A DNA stretch of 7,298 nucleotides from Actinomycetota bacterium (lineage in GTDB: Bacteria; Actinomycetota; Acidimicrobiia; Acidimicrobiales; Ilumatobacteraceae), in contig RFTA01000025.1 in the NCBI GenBank assembly GCA_009923685.1, forward strand, positions 1 to 7,298. The letters are read 5' to 3'. Positions 1 to 6,131 of this stretch are shown here, piece after piece (positions within the stretch are counted from its first letter, which is position 1; every line of letters begins with the position of its first letter). The translations under genes were made by a program, and so were the position numbers. A model generated the notes under the pieces. That model saw only the letters and a list, made by a program, of their open reading frames with translations. It was not told the origin of the DNA and did no database searches.

Positions 1-744
1 CTTCGCGTAATCGGCGCGGCAATTTTTCTGCTCGCCTTCTCGGCTAAATCGCTGAGGCGCGGTGGTCGCTGGTCGCGCGAACAATTGATCAGTGTCAGTT
101 TGTTTGGCATTTCAACGGCACTGATGAATCTGTTTTTCTATTTAGCAATTCAGCATCTTGACCTTGGCAAGGGTGTCGCAATCGAATTCATCGGACCAAT
201 CACCGTCGCCGCATTACGCACTCGCACGAGTCGCAACGCAATCGCCCTTGTCTTGGCTGTGGTCGGCGTTGTCATTCTGTCGGGTCTTGAACTCGGCAAC
301 GAACCGTTGGGGCTGATTTATATTTTTCTGGCTTCAATCATGTGGGCGTTGTACATCGTGATCGGTTCGAAAGTCGCGAGTTTTGATCGGGGCGTGTCTG
401 GCCTCGGCATTGGTTTGCTGGTCGGCGCGCTTTTTATCGCACCATTCGGTGCACCAGCAAGCGGGGTCGCATTCACCACACCATGGATTCTTGCGACCTG
501 TTTTTTGGTCGGTCTATTGTCGAATGCAATCGGCTACGGCATAGACCAATTCACGTTGCGCCGCATTCCAGTTCGACGATTTTCTGTATTGCTCGCACTG
601 CTTCCAGTCACCGCGACGATATTCGGATTGTTATTTTTAAATCAGGTGCCAAGTATCACAGATCTTCTCGGCATTAGCTTTGTGCTGGTTGGTGTTGTTG
701 TGCAACAACGCGACACACTTCCGGCAACCGAAGTTGTCGCATAG
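1..744 (+). CDS. RhtA-like EamA-family exporter, 5' end outside window
   Basis: The frame is open from base 1 to the TAG at 742-744, giving 247 residues with no start, so the gene begins upstream. It is a very hydrophobic protein with about nine membrane segments (fragment residues about 1-14, 29-48, 55-72, 80-96, 102-121, 131-149, 161-180, 192-213, 219-235). Ten are usual in the EamA/DMT family, so only TM1 and roughly 45 residues are missing. The stretch FGISTALMNLFFYLAI followed by LGKGVAIEFIGP closely resembles E. coli RhtA, the inner-membrane threonine/homoserine exporter, where the same positions read MNYLFYLSI and VALEFTGP. By homology it exports amino acids or similar small metabolites; the substrate cannot be read from the sequence. 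A TTG at 85 could be called as a start, but it would cut off conserved sequence and is unlikely. It may be cotranscribed with the next gene 44 nt downstream. Confidence 0.88.
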   Translation, partial: LRVIGAAIFLLAFSAKSLRRGGRWSREQLISVSLFGISTALMNLFFYLAIQHLDLGKGVAIEFIGPITVAALRTRTSRNAIALVLAVVGVVILSGLELGNEPLGLIYIFLASIMWALYIVIGSKVASFDRGVSGLGIGLLVGALFIAPFGAPASGVAFTTPWILATCFLVGLLSNAIGYGIDQFTLRRIPVRRFSVLLALLPVTATIFGLLFLNQVPSITDLLGISFVLVGVVVQQRDTLPATEVVA

Positions 745-770
745 TTTCAAGTAGACTTATTGCGCGGGCG

Positions 771-776
771 AGGGAG
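771..776 (+). promoter_or_regulatory. Possible ribosome binding site of the SpoIID gene
   Basis: AGGGAG lies 12 nt before the ATG at 789. It is a fair Shine-Dalgarno match, but the spacing is longer than the usual 5-9 nt. It supports ATG 789, the only start that places a complete signal peptide at the N-terminus. No convincing -35/-10 promoter is visible in the 44-nt gap, so the gene may be read from the upstream exporter's promoter. Confidence 0.35.
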
Positions 777-788
777 TTCTAATTCTCT

Positions 789-3164
789 ATGCGCATACCC
801 CCAATTTCATTTAGATCACGCATTGCCGCATTTGTTTGCGCGGCATCACTCGTTTTCGGGCTCGTACCCGCGCAGATCGCACAGGCAGATGAAGGGCAAC
901 TTCCAGGCGGCGTCATTATCTATGGTCGTGGTTTTGGACATGGTCGTGGTCTTAGTCAATACGGCGCTTACGGCTGGGCCACCGTGCACGGTTGGTCATG
1001 GGAGCAAATACTCGACTTTTATTACGGCGGCGCAACGGGCAATTCTCGGTCAAACCTTGAAGCCCCGAACCAAGAAATGACGACATGGCTGAGTGTGATG
1101 AACAACAAACAGACCGGAGTTGTTTCAGATTCTGGCACGATGCGATTGCTCGAAGATCCAGACACCGCTCGGCGTTTTACGAGTATGGTCGCCCGCGAAA
1201 AATCGGGCGCTCAACGCGTCTACCAAGTTTGGGGTTCTGGCCAGCGAAAATGCCTCAACGATTCTGACTCCCCCGAAGCTGCCGGTTTCACTTTGATTGG
1301 CGAATTCAGCGAGACCGCGTCGTTTGCGACAAATGCGAGTCAAGACCCAGCAGCGTCGGCACTAGACACAGTCGGCTTGTGCGAACCTCGGTCGACAACA
1401 GCAAATCAAGTTCGTTACTACCGCGGCGTCATTCGTGCGATGAACAACACTAAAAATGAAAACCGCACCATCAACATCGCCCGCCTTGACGATTATCTGC
1501 GTGGCGTCGTACCGCGCGAATCACCAGCATCTTGGGGTGACACTGCCGGTGGCGCGGGCATGAACGCGCTTCGCGCTCAAGCGGTTGCGGCTCGTTCATA
1601 TTCTGTTACCGAAAACCGCTACGCGGGTTTGGCGAAAACTTGCGACACCCAAGACTGCCAAGTTTATGGTGGTGCCGCACTTAGAACATCGGTCAATGCA
1701 ACACCAACCGTGCTCGAGAGTGCAAACACCGACCGTGCTGTCGCCGAAACAACAGGTGTCGTGATTAAAAATTCAAAGGGCAACGTTGTGCGCACCGAAT
1801 TCTCGTCGTCAAACGGCGGGCGCACCGCGGGCGGAGAATTCCCGGCGCTTGCAGATCAAGGTGACTTATCGGCAGACAGTTCGCTGATGGTTTGGACTCG
1901 GGCGTTTTCTGCCGCACAAATCGTCGCCAAATATCCTCAGATTGGCATTCTCACTTCGGTAGTAACAACCAATGACGGTCTCGGCGGCGACTGGGGCGGC
2001 TACACGATTGATGTCACGATCACAGGCACTGCGGGAGCAGTCAAAGTTTCAGGTTGGGCGTTTCGCACGACATTCGGTCTGCCTGCGCCTTGGTTCGGCG
2101 CAGAGCTCGTCTTTGGCGCGCCACTCGAAGCGGGTGTCGTTGGTTCAATGTTGTTCGTCGGCGATTCAATCGGCCAAAGCATCGCCACTGAATTTTCGGC
2201 GATCATCTCGCCGGCTTATCCATCGGTCAATTTTCAAGCGATCGCCAACCGTTGCATGGTCGGCCCGAGTTGCGTAACACCCGACAAGGGTTTGCCAGAT
2301 GCAATCGGTGTCGTCAACTCGCTTAGCGCCGAGCAGTTTCCACAAATCGCAATCGTCCAACTCGGCTATAACGACGACCCAAATACGATGGCGAGCGACG
2401 TGGCCGCAGTGATCAATGCTCTCAATGCGCGCAACGTGCAGCGAATCGTGTTCGTCAATCTTTCGACCCGCCGTGCATCGCAAAACTACGCTCTCTCAAA
2501 CGAAGCACTGAATGCAGCCGCCCAGACAAATCCGAATGTTTCGGTGCTCGACTGGAATTCGGCTAGCAGCGACCCCTCGGCTTCACGTTGGTTCAGCGAT
2601 GATGTGCATCTAACCGCAACTGGTCGCGCCGAATTCACATTGTTTTTGCGCAAACAACTCGACGGGTTGCGTGCGCAAGGCTTGATTACACCTAACCCCG
2701 AAAGTGTCTTGCCACTTGCGGTACCACTGGTTTCGGGCAACAGAGGCGAACCTGTTGTCGAACTGCAAAAAGCGCTGAATACCGCTCTCGACTTGAAAAA
2801 GAAGCAAAAACTTGCAACAGACGGCAATTACGGCAAGGGCACCGCCAATGCCGTGAGCAAGATCGAAGAATTGAACGGTCTTCCAATTGACGGTCTTGCC
2901 GATGCCTCTGTGCTCAGCCTGCTTGGAATCGACCCAGCGGGTTTCAAGCTCAGTCAAAATTCACGACATACTTCGGTCGCTACGGCCCAGACTGCGCTTG
3001 CCAGAGTTCTAAAAATCAAAATGAAAGCCGACGGCATTTTTGGTTCTGGCACCGCCAAACAACTCAAGCGATTTCAAAAGAGCGTCGGTCTCAAACAAAC
3101 CGGCATAATCGACCGCACAACTTGGCTCTCGCTACTTGCCGCAAGCGCGACACTTGCGAAATAA
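789..3164 (+). CDS. Exported SpoIID/LytB protein with SGNH hydrolase and two peptidoglycan-binding domains
   Basis: The protein has 791 residues. Residues 1-33 form a Sec signal peptide (Arg-rich start, hydrophobic core 12-30, AQA before the likely cut at 33/34). The SpoIID/LytB signature GFGHGRGLSQYGAYG is at 48-62, directly after it. The core follows: LDDYLRGVVPRE at 233-244, ALRAQAVAARSYS at 260-272, CDTQDCQVYGG at 285-295, and the FSSSNGGRTAGGE block at 338-350. Glu244 aligns with the catalytic Glu of SpoIID lytic transglycosylases, which cleave glycan strands lacking stem peptides. Residues 453-625 look like an SGNH/GDSL hydrolase: GDS at 458-460 with Ser460 as nucleophile, GYND at 526-529, and DDVH with Asp604 and His607. 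Two PG_binding_1-like repeats end the protein: about 645-713, and 730-785 with ADGIFGSGT and LKRFQKSVGL. I infer a secreted wall-remodelling enzyme combining glycan cleavage with deacylation. The SGNH substrate is unknown; acetyl groups on glycan are a guess. Family assignment is firm. Confidence 0.9.
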   Translation: MRIPPISFRSRIAAFVCAASLVFGLVPAQIAQADEGQLPGGVIIYGRGFGHGRGLSQYGAYGWATVHGWSWEQILDFYYGGATGNSRSNLEAPNQEMTTWLSVMNNKQTGVVSDSGTMRLLEDPDTARRFTSMVAREKSGAQRVYQVWGSGQRKCLNDSDSPEAAGFTLIGEFSETASFATNASQDPAASALDTVGLCEPRSTTANQVRYYRGVIRAMNNTKNENRTINIARLDDYLRGVVPRESPASWGDTAGGAGMNALRAQAVAARSYSVTENRYAGLAKTCDTQDCQVYGGAALRTSVNATPTVLESANTDRAVAETTGVVIKNSKGNVVRTEFSSSNGGRTAGGEFPALADQGDLSADSSLMVWTRAFSAAQIVAKYPQIGILTSVVTTNDGLGGDWGGYTIDVTITGTAGAVKVSGWAFRTTFGLPAPWFGAELVFGAPLEAGVVGSMLFVGDSIGQSIATEFSAIISPAYPSVNFQAIANRCMVGPSCVTPDKGLPDAIGVVNSLSAEQFPQIAIVQLGYNDDPNTMASDVAAVINALNARNVQRIVFVNLSTRRASQNYALSNEALNAAAQTNPNVSVLDWNSASSDPSASRWFSDDVHLTATGRAEFTLFLRKQLDGLRAQGLITPNPESVLPLAVPLVSGNRGEPVVELQKALNTALDLKKKQKLATDGNYGKGTANAVSKIEELNGLPIDGLADASVLSLLGIDPAGFKLSQNSRHTSVATAQTALARVLKIKMKADGIFGSGTAKQLKRFQKSVGLKQTGIIDRTTWLSLLAASATLAK

Positions 3165-3166
3165 AA

Positions 3167-4948
3167 CTAACTATCAAATCGTTTCTGCCAACTCTCGTCG
3201 CTGACGAGCGTCGGGTAAGCCTCTCGATATTCACGCTTCAGTCGCCGGTAGTTCAAAGCGATATCTTTGGTCACTACGCACACCTCGCGCAGTAACGCAA
3301 AGAACCTTCGCGAGTCACGTTCGACCACGAAGCCTTCAGGCAATCTGTCGTGGCGATACAAGATTCGGTTGTAGCGAGTCGCCAAGCCCACCGCTCGTGA
3401 ATCAATCGGCGCAGTCTTAAGATCATTGCGACGCAAGGCCTTGGGCAAAATATAGCCACCGACGAGTGGCACTGCCAATGCGAAACCAATCAGACGAATC
3501 GGCTTGATTCGTGGCTTAGTTATCTTGACCGCGGCTAGTTCAGCCGAAAGCGGCCCCGGTTTTTCTTCAGATACTTTGCGCAGATCATCGTGCAATGCCG
3601 AGTGATCTGTGGCCATCAACGCGGCTGGCCCCTGCAAGAACGCTCGAACGCCACGAATCATATATTCGACACTGGCATAGCGCATCGAAAACAAATTGCG
3701 AAAACTCAAGGCAATGAATCGGCGCGCCAAGTGCCACCAATGATGGCGGTCAAAAACAAGAGTGTCGATGATCGCAAAATTACGCTTCTCATAGAACAAT
3801 GACGACGGATTGTTCTTCAAACCGAAGTCAGCATGCCAAACAATCACACCATTCAATGTCACGCTGTGTTTGCCGGTGTGCAACAACCCATAACTCACAT
3901 CGTCGCCACGCACAAAAATCGGCAAAGGATTATCGCGCGTGATCGAGACTGGAAACGCCGTATACCACCACGCCGTATAGGCGAACTTTTTCTCTTTGGC
4001 ATCACGAAGAGCGAGTTTGCGCAATCTCAGGTCGTCTTCACGACCGATTGCTCGCAACGGATACAACGACCGCCATCGATATTTTGAGCCTGCCTCGAAC
4101 TGCATCCATCCGCGCTCTTCGCTCAGCATTGCACCATGAACGCAGAGCTTCTCGTCTCTTGCAAAACTAAAAAGAGCAAAAGTTCGCACCAGCGCATCCG
4201 GCTCGAGAGTGATGTCGTCGTCCATCAACAAAATGTGGGTCGACCAACCTTCGTTGCGCAGATGAATAATGCCCCGAGCAAAACCACCCGCCCCACCCAA
4301 GTTCGGGTTCTGCACGACCGTGATCGGCGCACCTGGCTCTGCGTCGAATGTTATGTTTCTAGCGTTGTCTACGACGAGCACGCGCATTTTGCCACGCAGT
4401 GTCTCGACAGTTTTTTCAAGATGTAAAACTTTGGCAACTGTTGGCTTGACATAATCTTGGCGATTAAACGTCGTGATCGACAGCGAAAGCCGAGTTTCGC
4501 GGGCAGCTTTTGTGGTCGTCGACCAATGGCCACCAGTGACGACGACGTCACTCTCTTCGGCGCTGACCCGCACAAAATAGGTGCCGAATTTTCGTTCACC
4601 GAAGTTTGGCACTTCGACCAAAGTTGCCCCGCTCGATGAGATGCTCGCCGAAGCGACGATCTTTTCTTTTTGAATTGAGCCGAACAACTTGTTTTCGACG
4701 CCAACAATTTCGACCCGACCCGAGCCCGAGGCAGAAATTATCGCGAAAAGATTTTCAATCGTGGTTAGCCTGCGCCACCGACCAGCCGCAAAAACACCAA
4801 AAGATGTATCGAAACTTATTTCGGCACCACGGCGCAAGACCGCACGAGAGTCTGAGATTTGTACATCGCCATCTCCGCGTACATATAACAACGGCTCGGT
4901 CGTCTCGGGTCGCGGCAACGACATCGACTGCAACAAAAACGAAGTCAA
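3167..4948 (-). CDS. glfT2: Galactofuranosyltransferase GlfT2 homologue
   Basis: The protein has 593 residues; the M. tuberculosis enzyme has 637. GlfT2 transfers galactofuranose from UDP-Galf to extend the galactan with alternating beta-1,5 and beta-1,6 links, on the cytoplasmic face of the membrane. The family order is preserved: an N-terminal beta-rich domain (about 1-150, with GRWRRLTT at 56-63), a GT-A domain from SITTFNR at 157-163, QNPNLGGAGG at 213-222, and the metal-binding DDD at 243-245. Next come TAWWYTAFP at 325-333, GDD at 348-350 (matching WDD, whose second Asp is the proposed base) and WH at 371-372 (His is the third metal ligand). The helical C-terminus ends in REYREAYPTLVSDESWQKRF, close to the mycobacterial tail. 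TTG 4948 is chosen because it lies 1 nt after the glf stop and gives FLLQSMSLPRP, parallel to LLSRVILPRP in mycobacteria. ATG 4924 is an alternative. A hydrophobic stretch at 485-501 may aid membrane contact. Confidence 0.93.
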   Translation of the reverse strand: MTSFLLQSMSLPRPETTEPLLYVRGDGDVQISDSRAVLRRGAEISFDTSFGVFAAGRWRRLTTIENLFAIISASGSGRVEIVGVENKLFGSIQKEKIVASASISSSGATLVEVPNFGERKFGTYFVRVSAEESDVVVTGGHWSTTTKAARETRLSLSITTFNRQDYVKPTVAKVLHLEKTVETLRGKMRVLVVDNARNITFDAEPGAPITVVQNPNLGGAGGFARGIIHLRNEGWSTHILLMDDDITLEPDALVRTFALFSFARDEKLCVHGAMLSEERGWMQFEAGSKYRWRSLYPLRAIGREDDLRLRKLALRDAKEKKFAYTAWWYTAFPVSITRDNPLPIFVRGDDVSYGLLHTGKHSVTLNGVIVWHADFGLKNNPSSLFYEKRNFAIIDTLVFDRHHWWHLARRFIALSFRNLFSMRYASVEYMIRGVRAFLQGPAALMATDHSALHDDLRKVSEEKPGPLSAELAAVKITKPRIKPIRLIGFALAVPLVGGYILPKALRRNDLKTAPIDSRAVGLATRYNRILYRHDRLPEGFVVERDSRRFFALLREVCVVTKDIALNYRRLKREYREAYPTLVSDESWQKRFDS

Positions 4949-4949
4949 C

Positions 4950-5738
4950 TCAAACCATCGGATCTACTGAGAAACATGGCAACTGCATTTTGCTGGCGAT
5001 GCACTCGAGCATTGACTTTGACGCGAGAAGTGCCTCGTGAATCGTTACGTCCATATCCAAATAACGGTAGGTGCCCAGCCTGCCGATAAATGTGACCCCT
5101 TTGGCGCCACGTGCTTTTTGCACGTAGTTAAGCAGCTGTTGCTTCTCTTTGACCAAACGAATCGGATAATACGGCGTGTCAGTCTCGCCGCAGAGACGCG
5201 AGAACTCGCGATAGACAACTGTTCGTTCGTGCGACTCCCATGGCGCAAAGTGTTTGTGCTCGGTTATTCGCGTATACGGCACATCGACATCGCAGTAGTT
5301 GACAACCGGGTGCCCCTGATAGTCGCCTTCATCGACTTCTGGCACAAAGTCAAGCGTTCGATAACCCAGCCGACCAAATTCAAAATTGAAATAGGCGTCG
5401 ATCGGACCTGTCCAAACTACATGATCGAATTCGCCAAATACAGCGTGCGAATTTGGGTCAAAGCGTGTATTGAGTCGAACTTTTATTGAGGCGTGGTTCA
5501 GAATCGCCTCGACGATCGGCGTATACCCGTATTTGGGTATCGCTTGATATGGATGATTGAAGTAACTGTCATCTTCATTGAAGCGCACCGGCAATCGCGC
5601 CAAAATGCTGGCTGGCAATTCTTTTGGCTCGACCCCCCACTGCTTTGCCGTATAGCCCGCAAAAAAAGCTTCATAAAGTTCGCGCCCAACAAAACGCAAA
5701 CCTTGATCTTCGAACGAAACCGGGTTGGTGATCGTCAC
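4950..5738 (-). CDS. glf: C-terminal fragment of UDP-galactopyranose mutase (substrate-binding part)
   Basis: The piece has 262 residues if read from GTG 5738, but homology runs upstream to about 5786 (DFDAKQAEEFIQSKAD), so GTG 5738 is a formal start only. It contains GRELYEAFFAGYTAKQWG, the PVRF segment whose Arg is one of two catalytic-site arginines in the family, WTGPIDAYFNFEFG, and PYTRITEHKHF with the second arginine. GRLGTYRYLDMD near the C-terminus forms part of the flavin and substrate site. All of these are well conserved, so the sequence was under selection until recently. The tail after the DMD segment is about 15 residues longer than in E. coli Glf. The stop is followed after 1 nt by the glfT2 start, which suggests translational coupling. 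Without the N-terminal flavin fold it cannot be a mutase. Confidence 0.8.
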   Translation of the reverse strand: MTITNPVSFEDQGLRFVGRELYEAFFAGYTAKQWGVEPKELPASILARLPVRFNEDDSYFNHPYQAIPKYGYTPIVEAILNHASIKVRLNTRFDPNSHAVFGEFDHVVWTGPIDAYFNFEFGRLGYRTLDFVPEVDEGDYQGHPVVNYCDVDVPYTRITEHKHFAPWESHERTVVYREFSRLCGETDTPYYPIRLVKEKQQLLNYVQKARGAKGVTFIGRLGTYRYLDMDVTIHEALLASKSMLECIASKMQLPCFSVDPMV

Positions 5739-5778
5739 GTCGGCTTTGCTCTGAATGAATTCTTCGGCTTGCTTGGCA

Positions 5779-6063
5779 TCAAAGTCGCGAATACATCGTT
5801 CCCTGTGAGATTGCCTTGACCTTGTGACGATATGGCATCATCTCGCCAAAACGATTGATGTATTGCCAGACATGCTCGTGCTGAGTATGAAAAATATGCG
5901 GCCCATAGGTGTGAACCATTACGCCCGTCTCGTGACGCGCCGTGTGGCAGTTGCCCGCAACATGATCGCGGGCGTCAAACACTTCAATCGAATGTCCTGC
6001 ATCGGCAAGTTCGCGAGCCACCACTGCGCCCGAAAACCCAGCCCCGACAATGGCAAATCGCAC
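5779..6063 (-). CDS. glf: N-terminal fragment of UDP-galactopyranose mutase (FAD-binding part)
   Basis: This 94-residue piece starts at GTG 6063. An in-frame TAG lies just upstream and the Rossmann motif GAGFSG (7-12) follows at once, so no other start is possible. No clear Shine-Dalgarno is visible. It carries the dinucleotide fold (VEVFD-like strand at 26-30, then ARDHVAGN at 31-38) and YGPHIFHT at 53-60, whose histidines lie near the flavin in this family. Residues after Ser92 (RL, then stop) are out-of-frame sequence. Alone it lacks the substrate-binding domain and most of the fold, so it should not be active. Confidence 0.8.
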   Translation of the reverse strand: MRFAIVGAGFSGAVVARELADAGHSIEVFDARDHVAGNCHTARHETGVMVHTYGPHIFHTQHEHVWQYINRFGEMMPYRHKVKAISQGTMYSRL

Positions 6064-6082
6064 TAGATAATCATACGACTTT

Positions 6083-6095
6083 GGGCAACTTGCCC
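6083..6095. repeat. 13-nt palindrome in the moeB-like/glf gap
   Basis: GGGCAACTTGCCC is a perfect inverted repeat (GGGCAA / TTGCCC around one base) in the 68-nt gap between the rhodanese-ThiF gene and glf. As RNA it could form only a 4-bp stem with a 5-nt loop. No U-tract follows on either strand, so it is not a standard terminator. It could be an operator half-site pair or chance. The rest of the gap shows no clear promoter or ribosome binding site. Confidence 0.25.
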
Positions 6096-6131
6096 GAGTT
6101 CAGCGAGATATCGCGCCCGCAACGAATTAAA

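Larger units (their letters stand above)
4950..6063 (-). pseudogene. glf: UDP-galactopyranose mutase gene, broken by a frame-shifting deletion
   Basis: Two minus-strand frames together cover almost the whole of Glf, the FAD enzyme that interconverts UDP-galactopyranose and UDP-galactofuranose. The first runs from GTG 6063 to a TGA at 5779-5781 and the second from about 5786 to a TGA at 4950-4952. The break is at about 5784-5793. Before it the protein reads QGTMYS; after it, in the other frame, RDFDAKQAEEFIQ. E. coli Glf has LFNLPFNMNTFHQMWGVKDPQEA here, so about 13 residues including the LPxNxxT motif are absent. Frame arithmetic needs a loss of 3n+2 nt, and 38 nt fits best. Restored length would be about 383 residues, normal for the family. 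The rest is intact, so the lesion is recent or an assembly or sequencing artefact. The gene sits directly upstream of glfT2, as in mycobacteria. I am confident of the family and the split, less sure whether it is biological. Confidence 0.85.

Noticed and set aside
693..708. Inverted repeat GTTGTT-GTGC-AACAAC near the end of the exporter gene
   Set aside because: It encodes Val and Gln codons in the reading frame, has no T-tract after it, and is weak in GC. Probably codon-driven chance.
734..757. TTGTCG and TAGACT as a possible -35/-10 promoter for the SpoIID gene
   Set aside because: The spacer is only 12 nt and the -35 overlaps the end of the exporter gene; no pair with 16-18 nt spacing was seen.
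3140..3158. Hairpin CGCAAG-7 nt-CTTGCG at the end of the SpoIID gene, followed by AAATAAAA
   Set aside because: On the plus strand the tract after the stem is A-rich, not U-rich, and on the minus strand no U-tract follows. It lies inside the coding sequence, so it is not a credible intrinsic terminator.
4441..4948. Possible separate small gene for the N-terminal beta domain of GlfT2
   Set aside because: The frame is continuous into the glycosyltransferase domain, and the domain is a normal part of GlfT2.
4606..5489. Long open plus-strand frames of 144 and 150 codons opposite glfT2 and glf
   Set aside because: The products are rich in His, Arg and Cys with no recognisable domain, and lie fully antisense to clearly conserved genes.
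5779..5793. Programmed ribosomal frameshift joining the two glf frames
   Set aside because: There is no slippery heptamer, and a one-base shift would not restore the roughly 13 missing conserved residues. Deletion or artefact explains it better.
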